A stretch of DNA of 64,000 nucleotides from Talpa occidentalis (taxonomy: Eukaryota; Chordata; Mammalia; Eulipotyphla; Talpidae): the NCBI RefSeq assembly GCF_014898055.3, contig NW_023604295.1, forward strand, positions 136,244,676-136,308,675, written 5' to 3'. This document shows, piece by piece, positions 24,001 to 36,169 of the stretch. Positions within the stretch are counted from its first letter, which is position 1. Every line of letters begins with the position of its first letter. A model generated the notes under the pieces. The model saw nothing but the letters and a program-made list of their open reading frames with translations, made no database searches and was not told the DNA's origin. A program made the position numbers and the translations under genes.

Positions 24001-24261
24001 TTTCATTTATGGATTAAGGAACACATGTTAAAGGCATGCACCATTATTGAATGATTTGCTCAGCTAACATTATGCAACACCTATTATGTGTCCATTGCTG
24101 CTGCTTATAATTTAGTAATAAGCAGGAAATCATTCCAATATGACCAGCCTTGTTCTTTTAGCCAGTTGGACCACCCTTCCAGACAGCCCATAATGCTTGG
24201 TTAGAAAAAATTTCTGGAAGAGAAATGTCATTACTGTTTGATCCATCAACACATTAAGGCA

Positions 24262-24435
24262 TTAGCTCTCAAAACCTGTTGCATTTTAGAATCAACTGGT
24301 AAGACTTTCAAAATTCCAAATGTCCAGGCTGCATACCAATAAAAATCTCTTGGGGTGAGACCCAGGCATCACTAATTTATCAATAGGTCTCCAGGAAATT
24401 CAGCGTGTGGGTACATTTTGAGAACCCATGTGTTA
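24262..24435 (-). repeat. MER5-type hAT element, nearly complete
   Basis: 'tagctctcaaaacctgttgcat', 'gaatcaactggtaagac', 'tcttggggtgagacccaggc' and 'attttgagaacccatg' give the two end cues ('ctctcaaa' and 'ttttgagaac') as inverted ends of a MER5A/B-type element about 170 bases long. Orientation is uncertain because the consensus is from memory. Confidence 0.7.
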
Positions 24436-24544
24436 TAATATTTTTTTAATTAGCAAGCTGTCCAAAATAGTCTCAAGTACACAATTACCAACATGAATAG
24501 TAATGAGACATATAAGTGTTAAATTATCTGAATTGGTAAGATTA

Positions 24545-24720
24545 CCTAGCATGGAGGTCAAGCAAACTGTGATTCATATCTTGACTCTATAGCTTCATAG
24601 CTATGCAACTTTGGGAAAATCACCTTTTATGAACCACAGTTTCTCTATCTGTAGAGTGTGATGATTATCACCTCTCTGCATCTTTGTAAGGATTAAAAAG
24701 GAAACTAATGAGAAACCAGA
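24545..24720 (+). repeat. MIR SINE, sense
   Basis: 'gattcatatcttgactctatag', 'catagctatgcaactttggg', 'aaccacagtttctctatctgtagagtg' and 'tgtaaggattaaaaagg' are the sense MIR core and 3' half. Confidence 0.78.
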
Positions 24721-27504
24721 ATGATGTGACTTTCCCAAGCCTATACCTTGTTGTCATTAACTGCTGTGCTCAAGGACCATTAGCTTGATCCCCCAGCAAA
24801 ATATCCCCAATCTCTCTTTCTTTTTTCTCCTTCTCTCTGAGCTTCAGGGTACCCTCTCCTGCCTGCTCCCTAAGAATTCCCATATGCATTTCCCTTCTGG
24901 CGACCTCACTTTGCCTTGTAGTAACAGCCCTGGAGGCCAATTAGTGACACTATCACTCATTTGAGAAGTGCTTTCCTCTGCTGGCCCTCTTGCTATCACC
25001 CTCAATTTGGCCTCCAGCTCAAACGTGAAACAAGCTTTCCTTCTTAATTCACAATAGAACGGCTGAGAACAAGCTACAACTTCCAACAAGAATTTATTGA
25101 AGTTTCCAACATGACAGACTGACTTACAACTGCTATTAGATGTTATTAAGCTCAGAGCTCACAGGCCTTTCCTGGTTTTAAGGTTCCTTACCATGCCACC
25201 TTTCCCCAGTTCTCTATTAGCCTCCACACACAAAGGTCCATTTGTGCTCTATCACTAGGATGGATTGTTCAGTGTGGCGATGTAGTTTTATTTCCCAAAA
25301 TATCAGAACACATTTGTCAAGGGTCTGAGCCATTTGATCTCGAATAGCCCGTGAGGAGTGGCACTAATTTCTAACCAACCTCTTGTCCCAGTCTCCCCTC
25401 TGACGTAAGGAATAAATCCTGCCTGCAAGTCATTTGCTGCTCCCACAAACAATGCTTAGTGATTTGTAATCACTGATCATTCACTGCCTCCGTCTCAACT
25501 CTCTTCATTTCTCTTCAACTTCAGCCCAAGTATATTTTGATCTCCTGCAAAATTTGGAGTAAATCAGAGTTTGCTAGCAGTACGAGTGTCCAAATGAAAG
25601 AAGTGGAAAGAGAAAGGGGAAAAAGCACTAATTCTGCTCTTGTTGCTCTAACTGTTCATGAGACTGCAGTGCATATTTTGAAATTTATATCCATGTACTC
25701 CAGTGGGGACCATTCAGTGCCCCCTTCATAGTGCACAATGTTGAGTGATATTGGCCTGTATCTGTGGGACTGGAAAAAAATTTTTTTTCTCATCAGAATG
25801 TGCAATTTTGTTTTTGTGCTTAACCTGGAGTTCTGTTTGTAGCCAGCTGGGGGTTCAGCAGGGCACCAGCGTGGGGTCTGGGGACCTGTAGTTGCCAGAG
25901 AGCAAGCACTGAGGTGGTTTGGCAAACGACTTGACATCAGCCAAGGATCTGTAAAAGCCCCTTTTACTGAGCATTCATTTGGCCTGCAAATAACCCTATA
26001 CTTTGCCTATTTTAAAATTTCTTCACACAACATTTCCCCAAGCCTCTTGTCACTAGTCACCTGACCTTGTTTACAAATCCCTAACCTATCTGCAAAATTC
26101 TGAGCTTGCATCCATGCACTTGTCTTCTAGTAAGCGGTGTAAATCTTTTGTCCTTTGGAGTTTCCACTCTTTCCTAGATTGTCCAGAATAAGCTGTGATT
26201 CTCTCAGTCACTGCTATTCAAAATCTAAGTGTCATATTGATTCCTAATCTGTGCTCTAAACTTGATATTAGAGACCTATCATGACTGTGCATGTAGCTGA
26301 CATTGTAAATCAACAATTACAAGTTGAGATTCTATTTTTAATATACAACAATGTCACTCTAATGCTATATGAAATAGAAGACTCAAGGTAGACATAGAAA
26401 TCTATGTTTATATGGGTCTGTATGAACTAGTCATCTAAAACCTTCATGCTGTTACCTTTTTCCCTTTAAATTCTCCAGTGAAATTACAAATGGAGAGCTC
26501 AAACAGCCCTTGTGCCTGTGCCCTGTAATTTTTTTTTTATGATGGCAGCCATTTACTCTGGCCAGAACTTGCTTTCAATACACATTACAGATAACACTTA
26601 AGTAAATGTTAATAAATTTTAGTAAACATTTAGTCCTGCCTGACATGCAGTACCTCTTGCCCAAGATTGTTGGGAGCCTGAAAGTAGGCAGGGTGTGAAA
26701 GTAAAGATTCGTAGAAAGTGGAACCTGTAATCCCTGGAGCAGATACAGAGATGCAAACCTATTTTACCTCAATAAACATCAGTTAGGGGAAAGAAAAGAT
26801 AATATTAAAAAATAAGGGTGACGGAAATTGTGTTCCCCTTAAACCTAACCAAATCAAATCCCTATACTCTTCTTTCCTTGATGATTTTTTGCCCACCTAT
26901 ACTTCTCACATTATATCTGACCACTCAGTTTTTTTGTTACAGACAGACGAACCTAATATAGCTAGTTCAAGCTCAAAAAGATTTATTTTAGTTTCCAAGT
27001 TTGTATGAAGATATATAGTCCATGTTACTATATATCCCCATGTCAGGGCATTTGAGACTTGGTCATGATTAGAAATTAATGAGAATTAGTAAGTCCCCAC
27101 CATACGTACTAGCTCTGGAATAATAGTATGTGTGCCTTCTTTGGGAAAGCTGCCATTCTAAGAAATCACCTGTCAGGTCAGGCATTCACTGTCAGTCCTG
27201 CATAATCATGCTAATTTGAATGTATCATTCACATCTTATGTATTATAAAAATGCATGCTTCTTGTCCCATCATTGTTCCCATAAAATTTTTTTGCAGACC
27301 AGAACCTTGCATATATACACATGTCAGTGAGGAAACCCAAATTACACCTGGAACTTTAATTACAACAGAGTCTGAGAAATGTAGGGTTTTAGCTCTCCAG
27401 CCTTACTAGTGCTCTCAGGCATGCTACAATGATGTTATAATGAGTTACGTGTGTTGGCTGAGCCAACCAATAATGTGGACTAAGTCACACAGTGCCTTGT
27501 TTAT
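24720..27504. other. No gene recognised
   Basis: A 2.8-kb unique-looking stretch, with somewhat higher GC from 24800 to 25500 than its surroundings. Frames of 64-93 codons at 24844-25089, 25537-25731 and 25656-25937 have no recognisable domain. I see no clear exon-like unit. Confidence 0.4.
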
Positions 27505-27520
27505 TAAACTGAAGATGCTG

Positions 27521-27840
27521 GGCCTCCCCGGTGGCGCAGCGGTTGAGCGCTGGGTTGCGAAGCTGCCCGCGGCCTCTGCGGCGCCGGTTCGATCCCCGGC
27601 TGCTCCCGGCCACCGGAGGAGGGTCCCACATGGCGCGCAGACCTCTCCTGCCGCCCGCTGCTCCCCTCAGCAGTGTACTTAGGTCCTTCTGCCTGCTCTG
27701 CTCCCCGCTCTGGCTCTGGTGAATTCTCTCACCCTCCCGCGCTTCTGACTGTACCAGTGCATGTATAACAAAACAAACAAATAAAGAAAGAAAGAAAGAA
27801 AACATGCCTCTATATAAAAAAAAAAAAGTGAAAAAAAAAA
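27521..27840 (+). mobile_element. tRNA-derived SINE, full length, young type with private tail
   Basis: Nearly the same body as the copy at 8523, including the intact box A-like TGGCGCAGCGG and box B-like GGTTCGATCCC. Target-site duplication: taaactgaagatgctg at 27505-27520 and 27841-27856, perfect. The tail holds a (GAAA)n patch and then 'acatgcctctatata' (27802-27816) before more A-runs, the same extra piece as in the copy at 8523. Confidence 0.93.
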
Positions 27841-27966
27841 TAAACTGAAGATGCTGATTTTAACCTCATAGTGGCCTTTGCAGATTACATTTTCATTTCA
27901 GAAATATTCTAGAGTATTGTTAGAGACAGTATAACTGCAACTGTAAGATTGCAAAACCAGATACTG

Positions 27967-28040
27967 ATTTATTTACTGGATAGTCTTATAGTCACTATAG
28001 TCTTATAGTCATTTATTTACTGGATAGTCTTATAGTCACC
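27967..28040 (+). repeat. Small tandem duplication, 44-bp period
   Basis: The segment starting atttatttactggatagtc at 27967 recurs at 28011 with essentially no change over about 29 bases. A partial copy of its second half (tatagtcttatagtc) lies between them. The near identity suggests a recent local slippage or duplication. Confidence 0.85.
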
Positions 28041-28044
28041 CTGA

Positions 28045-29345
28045 AGTGTTGATGAAAATCTGAACTAAGGCAATGGCCGATTAGGAAGAAGCTTGGCTGC
28101 CAAAATGAGAAATGAATTCATAAAGTTCCTTAACTTACCAATTATTGAAGTTGATAAAGATACAACTCTACAATGAATGAAAACATGATCTATGATGGTT
28201 GCTGTCTCGAAGATTAAAATGAGACTCCTTAGATTAATATTTAAGTCACTGTGAGAAATATAGGAAGACTTGATCTAGGCTTAAGGATCATTTGTGCAGA
28301 AGTGTTAAAGGGTAAATATGTTAAAACCGGATTTTTAAAATTTAACTGTGATATATGCTTCCCATATTCTGAGGAATATTATAGCATAATATTCCTAACA
28401 TACCCCTCAAGATGTTCAGATTATTTATGAAATCTCTATAATTTCCTTTTATCATTATCCTTTTTCTTAGTTTCTATACCTGAATATGACAGTGTTCAAT
28501 GTGTTTGTTGAACCAGAAAGATTTTGAAATCTTGGATCTTTGTGTTTCTGGAGAAAATACTATTCCGAATTATGATTGAGAGTTCTAGGCATGTCGTTGA
28601 AAGATGAGAATCACTGAATAATACTGCAGATGTTTATAGAGAAATAGACCTTCAAATCCAGTCACTTGATTTAAAATCCCTCATCCCCTCCCTTGATATT
28701 TCATGTCTGAGAATGTTAATCTCTATTTTCAAATGATGAAGTGAAAAAATTTTTATAGAGCCACTTGATTTCAGATTTCCTCAATTTTTCAAATATGTTA
28801 GTCTTGTAATTATAATCCCATTCTTAACATTATAATCTATTTGCTATTATCTGATGATATTGAAATTCCCTTGTGCTTAACTCTGCCTCATTAAGTTTTA
28901 TTTTCTATTATTAGATCACATAGTATCTCCCTCCCACATTGTAAAGGATTCATTACATTTTATTCTCTAAGAGGATTTTACAGTTCTCAGTTGCCTGTAT
29001 GTTGAGTCCTTTGGGCAATCTGTGTAAATAATTAAAGTAAAACAAGGAATTCATCTCATATTCTCAAAGTATGGGCATTATATTCTTGAGTGATTTTGAC
29101 CAATACATGGTCCAGTCATGATGAGAAGAGAAAAAGCGAAGATGTATATACCTTGTAATGAACACCCCTCAGTTCATCTAAAAATTCTTATTGATTGATA
29201 TTGAGGTAACATTAGATTACAACACTGTGTGATTCAGAGGTAGAGGGTCAAGCCTCTTCAGAGATGTGTTACCACATCAGACCAACTACCAAGGCACCGT
29301 TACTCCTCCTCCATGTCCACTCAGCCCCTCCACACCCTGCTCTTC
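28045..29345. other. No gene recognised
   Basis: AT-rich unique-looking sequence without a recognised repeat or exon-like unit. Confidence 0.45.
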
Positions 29346-29359
29346 AGCTTCCCCCTTTG

Positions 29360-29945
29360 CCTTCTGACTTATCAGAAGGATGGAAATAATAAAGATCAGA
29401 GCAGAACCTATGAGAGACTAGAAAAACGATAGAAAGAATCAACAGAACTAAGAGTGTTTTGGGGCCTCCCTAGTGCCACAAGGGGTTAAGTATCAGCACT
29501 ATGAAACAATCCTCAGCTACTGCAGCACGAGTTCAATCCCCAGCCAGGGAGGTGACCCACATGGCACAGCAGACCTCTCCTGTCTCACCTGCTGCTCCCC
29601 TCAGCAGTGTATTTTAGTCAGTCCACCCATTCTGTTCTCCACTCTGTGAATCCTGATGAATCCTCTTATACCCCACACACACCTTTGGCCTACACCCCAC
29701 CTCTTGTATGCATAAATAAATAAATATTTTTAAAAAATGAACTGAGTATTTTTAGGATCAATAAAATTAGCAAATCCTTTAGTGAGACTAAGAAAAAAGG
29801 GAAAAGACTAAAGTAAATAAAACCATAAGCGGAAGAGGAGATGTTACAACTGATGCCACAGAAATTAAAAGAATCCTGAGACTATTTAAAAAATTACATG
29901 GCAACAAATTGGACAACCTTGAAGAAATAAATATATAACAATTTC
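29360..29945 (+). repeat. Old L1 ORF2 fragment split by a SINE
   Basis: Left part: 'cagaaggatggaaataataaag', 'gatcagagcagaa' and 'gatagaaagaatcaac'. Right part (29740 on): 'aggatcaataaaattagc', 'agtgagactaagaaaaaagg', 'actgatgccacagaaattaaaag' and 'ggcaacaaattggacaacc'. These are consecutive L1 ORF2 segments in sense orientation. The SINE at 29462 sits between them, so it is younger than this L1. Confidence 0.75.
29462..29738 (+). mobile_element. tRNA-derived SINE, older type, inserted in L1
   Basis: Starts GGGCCTCCCTAGTGCCACAA with 'ggggttaag', then 'gagttcaatccccagccaggg', 'cctctcctgtctcacctgc' and a (TAAA)n tail. A diverged target-site duplication is likely: gaactaagagtgtttt before it and gaactgagtatttt after it, with a two-base gap. 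Confidence 0.85.
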
Positions 29946-29949
29946 TTTA

Positions 29950-32900
29950 TTAACTCTGGTAGTTACCTTTAGTTGACAAGAGACTTCTGCTTTTTCTAGC
30001 TAATTCTTTAAAGGGGCTTTCATAGAAAGACTTTTTGGCAGTGATTTTTTTTTTTCATTGTGTCACAAAACTTTCTTTATTCTTCCCATTCACTTGGAAG
30101 TGAGAAGGACTGTGGACATATCTATATTAAGAGATAATCAGGGGTAGCCTCCCATTATGCCTGCGAAGTTCCTCTTCACTCGTTAATATTTTTTCCTCAG
30201 AAGCACAAAATTTGTTTCTATGCAATCTGGTAGTCTGGCTTTCTTTGGAGAACTCCATTCTCTGAGAAAGATCAGCAAATATCTGAATTCTGGTTTTGGA
30301 CTAAATGCAAGTTTTTTTCTTAGAGTTGATGGGCCCCATGAAATAATATGACTAGATGTGTGTCCTACATTTTCCCTCAAAGTTAAGTTCTAAAACAGTC
30401 TATGATGGAATGATGGTTGATCTAAAATATTGAAGAAAAGAAAACATTCTTGCTTAATTTTACAAATTTGCATCAGAATTGTCTCAGGCCACAACCTGCG
30501 ATCATAACACTTGCCTATAGGTGTAGATAAAAACAACTTTCTGATCATAAATCCCACTTGTTAAGGCATTATGTTCTGTATGGGTGGCTGTTTACTTGGT
30601 TCTCCGTAAATACTGCCAGAATCTTAGTTGAATTGTTAGTTGGAAGTCACAGGAACCAGATGATTCACTGCCATATTACCAAATTCCTTACTTAACATAA
30701 ACAATAAAATATGAATTCAGAAATACTTAATTTACACAGTAAATACTTATATTCAGGTCTTGACAGTTACAGAATAATTAATTCATAGTATAAAACTCCC
30801 CTGAATATTAAGTCCTTTCTTAAATTTAATATTTCTAAGTGGGTTTCACGCTAACACCATGTAAAGAGTAAAAAAGATTCTCACATACAAGTACCCTTGA
30901 CTTTATTGATGAAATATCCTACAGTGACTGAAGTTGAGTCCCAATGTGTTCTTTATATCTTATGTTATTATATTGAACAAAGCGTGACTACTGTTATAAT
31001 TACTGGAAGTGTTTACTCAGATACATATTTGTCAAGTTTGATTCCCCCTTAAAAAATGAATCCTTTTAGATCTAATTCACTAAGCATCAATAAAAAAATA
31101 AAAACAATTATAAATTGAATTTCCATGCAAATGTGGCCTTTTCCCTACTCTGCATGAATGCACATTCATCACACTACTATGCCTTGTTGTTGACATAGTA
31201 AAATAACCAAAAAAAAACCAAAAAACAAAATTGTGATCTCATTGTTTTGTTAGTTACCAAGGTCAAGATTCATTTTTCCCCAAGAAAGTTTATAAAGGTC
31301 ATTAGAGCTTAATGAAAATTTGGATTCCCTACTTATCATAAAGCTGCAGAATAACTAATTCTCATAAGCATTCAATTAGGTCTTTCAAGAAATAGATTCA
31401 TGTTTCTATCAACCGCAGAGAGAGTTAATGCTAAATTTCTCACTCCCAAAGGACTTAGAGCAATTGCAGCATTTAAAAGAGTTATTCCAGTAATTTATTA
31501 TAATAAAAAATTAAGTGGTATGTTAATGTGCAAGAAGTACTAGCTAATCTGACCACTATAGTTAGTCTTGATCTATTCTTCTTCAGAGTAATGATGTGAC
31601 TGGGTCTCAGATAAAGGAGTATATAAGGGTTTGCAGAAAGTTCAAGACTGAAACTCCTGGATGGCTAACTCACAGTCCTTAAGAATTCCCAGGGGCTGTG
31701 TCTATGTGCGTTGTATTTTCAAGAATGTAAAATCCTTTATTTAGTGCATGATTCAGCACAAGTGAAACAATCTCACTTTCAGGACCTCTGCCACTAACAC
31801 ATTATGTAGATAAGCTAGCATGATTAGTTTAAATTAGATTAATATTTCAATCAATGTCTCTAAGATTGTTTAAGTGACCAGAGCAATAGATGCTGCCTCT
31901 CGCTCACTGAAATGTAGATTTCTCACACTTCCTGCCATTAACACTCACACTCACTGTGCAGAAATTCATATTCCTAAATAGAATTAACTGAGGAGGGGGG
32001 AAATTTCCCTTTATAAGTAGCATATTCATTCCCTCTTTCATGTTCCCAGATTGTAACTGATAAAGGTTGATTAATTACAGGTTGAAGAGTCAAACAACCT
32101 GTGGTTGCTTAGGAGAAGTACAAATACAACTTAAGTTAAAGTAAATGTTAAATACTTTTTATAACTGTAGTCCTAACATCTGAACCTGAAGTTTGACTGG
32201 CAGTAAATCTGTAATTAGAACAATGTCACAAGAGCTTGTTTATTATTTCTCAAAAATGATGTATATTCTTTACGATGCCTGCAAGCACACAAACACATAC
32301 ATTTGAAGGTTCCTGTGGGCTCTAAATAATTATACCTCTGGGAGGACTATTTGGAGCAAAAGGCCATCGCCATTGTATGTACCTAGATGTCACTGCAAAC
32401 TCAAAGGTGGTGGAAGAAAAGTCGTCAGTGGAGTCTTGACCTTGCCAATAACAGCTCTTCATACATGGAGTACTCATTACCTGTTATATGCTAACTAATC
32501 CCCAAAATATTTTGAAGTTGTCATTAAGTTCAGCACAACGTTTATTTTCAAGTGTTTGTCCATATTAATGAATTTTTCCTTCTAACCATCCTTCTAATAG
32601 TAATGATATCTCACCTTTATTCTACTATATATCAGTTATTTCATGATCATAGAGATAAGTCCAACTATTATTTAGGGAATTTGACTAATGCATGTAGTCT
32701 GTGTAGGTAATTTGCATCCACCAACATTTTTGGGTTACTTGACACAGCCCTGTGTGCATAGATAAGGAAACCAGTTCAAAAATTAAGAAAATCATCCTTG
32801 GTCACTGCTTAGCCAGAGAGATTTGAAAACAGATATGATCCTAACCCCACAAGCCTTCCACAAGTGCATGGTACCAATAAACTGACATCTGGATCTGTCT

Positions 32901-33730
32901 TAAAATCAAAATCCCCTTTACTTACTGTTCCACTTTCTACAATTTGGGCTGTAGTGTCATTACCATTGTCAAAGTTTGATTTGTTATTTTCATTTAATAG
33001 TTTTCTTAAGTGAATTTCTTCGTAGTTCTCTATTATAACTTTCAAAGCAGTAGCATATTTTAAAGACAGTGTTTAATTTAGAAATTGTTTTCTGAAATGA
33101 ATGATTCAGTGTTTCAGATTCAGCAGAATCTTGTGATTTGTTAGATATGTGATGATTATATCACTGAATTCGTTGTGGTCGTAAAACTTTGCTTTCAGGC
33201 AATACAGTGTTCTTAGTGGGAGTTTTCACAAAAGACTGGCATTTATCTCTCAGCAGTGTGTTTTTATTTTCTTTACCATTTCAGAGAAATGGTTTTCATT
33301 TCTAGTATACATCTAGATTCTAGTACAAAATGTTGTCATGAAGGATGACCACTGCAAATGAATTTTGTGGTGTCAAGAGTTGCTACCCCAGTGAAATTAA
33401 ACCAGGTACTGTTTGAGCAAACGACTGGCTATTCTGTTATAGACTGATTTATTTTATAATATGATCCTTAATTACTCATATGGTTGTTTAGCGTGTCATT
33501 TCAATTATATAAGGACTTAAATTCAAGAAAACATAATGCTTTCCAGGTCTGCAAACTATGTTAAATAATGCTTGTCTGTTTTGATTAATGTTCAATTAAT
33601 CTATTATATTCAAATCCCTGGTTTAAAAATCTAAACCTTAATAAACACGCATACAGAGAATTAGGAGTATAGTATGCCTTACTAATAGCTCTGTTCAAGG
33701 CTGATTTTTTTCTTAGATATTTGGGTTTTT
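29950..33730. other. No gene recognised
   Basis: A 3.8-kb AT-rich unique-looking stretch. A T-run at about 30048-30057 has no recognised retroelement attached. The 78-codon minus-strand frame at 32809-33045 has no motif I know. I see no exon-like unit. Confidence 0.4.
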
Positions 33731-33734
33731 TTTA

Positions 33735-33995
33735 AAGATTTATTTTTATTTATGCATACAAGAACTAGGGTACAAGCTGGAGGTGCGGGGGGTGGAAGAT
33801 TCACCAGAGACAGAGTGGGGAACAGAACAGGCAGATTGACCGAAGTACACTGCTGAGGGGAGCAGCGGGTGAGTCAGGAGAGGTCTGCTGTGCCATGTGG
33901 GTAGCTCCCTGGCCTGCCTGGGATTGAACTCATGCTGCAGAGGCTGCGGATAGCATCACAGTGCTGTGCTTAACCCCTTGTGCCACCAGGGAGTA
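33735..33995 (-). mobile_element. tRNA-derived SINE, antisense, older type
   Basis: In reverse complement it ends with a (TAAA)n tail and begins 'ctccctggtggcacaaggggttaag'. It also keeps 'gactctcctgactcacccgctgctcc'-like and 'tctgcctgttctgttcccc' stretches. No clear target-site duplication was found. Confidence 0.85.
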
Positions 33996-33999
33996 CCTA

Positions 34000-35560
34000 C
34001 TTAGTTAAGTAAACATCTTATTTTAGAAATTTGGAAAAGCATTTTACTTTGTCAGTTGTTTATGTTTTTGATGAATTATTTTGTTAATTATTCTCCCTTT
34101 TATAATGATAGCACTATGATCTTACAATTTTCCATCTAAATTATAAAAATTATTTGATTTGTAGAATTGATAACTTTCAAATATACATTTGCTAGGGTTT
34201 TTAAATTGGAATGTATACTGTCATGTGACTAATTGTATGTGCTGTAGATAATTTGTAGCCGTATTTTATCAAAGTATCTCTTTGCTTTTTGGTTTAGTAA
34301 TTTTTGAACTTATTTTGCCATCAATATTTTAGAATCCAAAAAGAAATTAGCCAAATGAACATGAAACCAAAATAGGATACTATCATGGAAATTTCTCTAC
34401 AGTCATCCAATATTATACCTTTACTCATCTTTGTCTTATCATTTAAAACTTGGTTTCACTGCTTGCTTAAAAGTAATGGGTGGTAGAGTATGGGTATTCC
34501 ATTTATTTTATTCATCCTTGTAGTGTTTTGAAGAAAATTACTAACAGAACATTTTCTTCAACATCATTTTCTTGCTATTTTTTATACCACCTCCTGACAA
34601 GTTGAGTCAACTTCTTCCTTATGTTGCAATTGCTACGATTGAAGAGGGATGCTTATGTAAGATTTTCATGTTGCTTGCTGAGTGTTCTTTTTTCAAAGAT
34701 TTATGCAGTGGGTTCTTGCTCTCCCTTCACAAAGTTTTATTGTGTATCATTTGTGTGGCCCACCATGACATGCTCCATTATTCTAAAACTTCTGGAACCA
34801 TAGTAAGCTGTTAGGTAAAGGGTTCCCCTGGACACAGTGTATTTTTGATTGATCAGTTGCGACCACAAACAGGAAAGTTCAGTTATGTATGATTCATTGA
34901 ATTTGATGAGTGATTGCCTACAGTTGATCTAGCAAATCCATCTCACCCACAAACCACCTTTTATTCTGTTCTAAAGCAGAAACCTCTCATTAGAACAAAT
35001 GTCCTTTATTATGGGTTCTTTTAAATGTTTAAGAAAATCACAACAAATGGTTTCCATTCACTCAATTTGCCACATGATTCATATTCTACATATTAAAGGA
35101 GCAATAGGCTGGAAAACTCTAGGTCAATTTGATGTTCCTGTAATAACTGTGTCATCTCTTGTGATCGGCTTATTATTTCCCCATCTCAAGGCAATTATTT
35201 TCTATTTCCACTTTTATAAGTAAATGAAACTATTTCTTAGTTTGTTCACTTCATGATTTTCTTCCTTCTTGTCCTATCTCAGCACACACATTTTACACGA
35301 TTTATATTTTCAGAAAACTGATAAACATAATATTACCATAACATGTGTGAACGTTTTCTCTAAACTCAGAGATCCCCAGAGATCTCATTCCTCTTAACAG
35401 TTCATTTTTGTAATAACTGGTGCCTTTATTTTGTTTTCTACTGTATGCTATCTTGGATTTTTTTTTTTTTTTGGCTTGCTAACTTTATTCTCTTGTGCCA
35501 GTTTCTCCTGGTGGCTGTTTACACAGTTCTACAAAGATGCTTCATTAAAAGGTACTGTTG
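34000..35560. other. No gene recognised
   Basis: AT-rich unique-looking sequence, with a T-run at about 35459-35472. Frames of 60-80 codons at 34572-35223 lack motifs and are likely chance. Confidence 0.45.
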
Positions 35561-35569
35561 CCCAAAAAT

Positions 35570-36160
35570 TCAAGCACTCAGTTTCCTGATACACATGATG
35601 CCAAGAAAATATGCCACCAGGGCTTGGGAAAGGAAAGGGCTTTCATGAAAAGTTGGCTCAGCAGGAAACAGGAGTCCCACAACTCAGACCTGTCTCCCCA
35701 AACGGCTGGGAGGAGGCTTATATTGCATTTAATAAATGGGGCTTGAGAAAATGAAAGAGTTTAATTTCACTGACTGCAGAGTGGGCTGGAGGTAGAGCAA
35801 TGTGGGTGTGGCAGAAACTCATTGGGTGAAGTACACGGAGGTTAGAGAAATGCAGAGTTGAGTGATTACCGTTGGTGGAGGGGACTCTTGTCCATATTTA
35901 GGCTGGTGGTCAAATCTCTTCAGTGCTTGGATTTCTCATGAATAAGGGCTGGACCCCAATCGCTAGGCTTTCTTTATCTGGAGAATTGCTGCTTGGGAAG
36001 AACAAGCGATTTGTGGTATTATAACAAAGCAACTCATAGTTATCTGATTTAACTGGTCAGACAAAATCCGAAGGGGAGAAAAACAAACACAAGCAAATCA
36101 AAGCAGTGAGGCTGGTTAATAGCTAAGTTATGGGCAGAAAGAATGCAGAGCTACTTTCAA
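35570..36160 (-). repeat. LTR-like remnant, antisense
   Basis: Cues include 'gaaacaggagtcccacaactc', 'agacctgtctccccaaacgg', 'gaaagagtttaatttcactg' and a long G/A-rich, relatively GC-rich body. The style is that of an antisense mammalian ERV LTR. No internal viral coding sequence was seen. Family not assigned. Confidence 0.35.
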
Positions 36161-36169
36161 AGATGGTTT

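Noticed and set aside
1040..36160. Endogenous retrovirus with coding genes
   Set aside because: LTR-like stretches at 1040, 2245 and 35570 are not paired around any gag, pol or env remnant that I can see.
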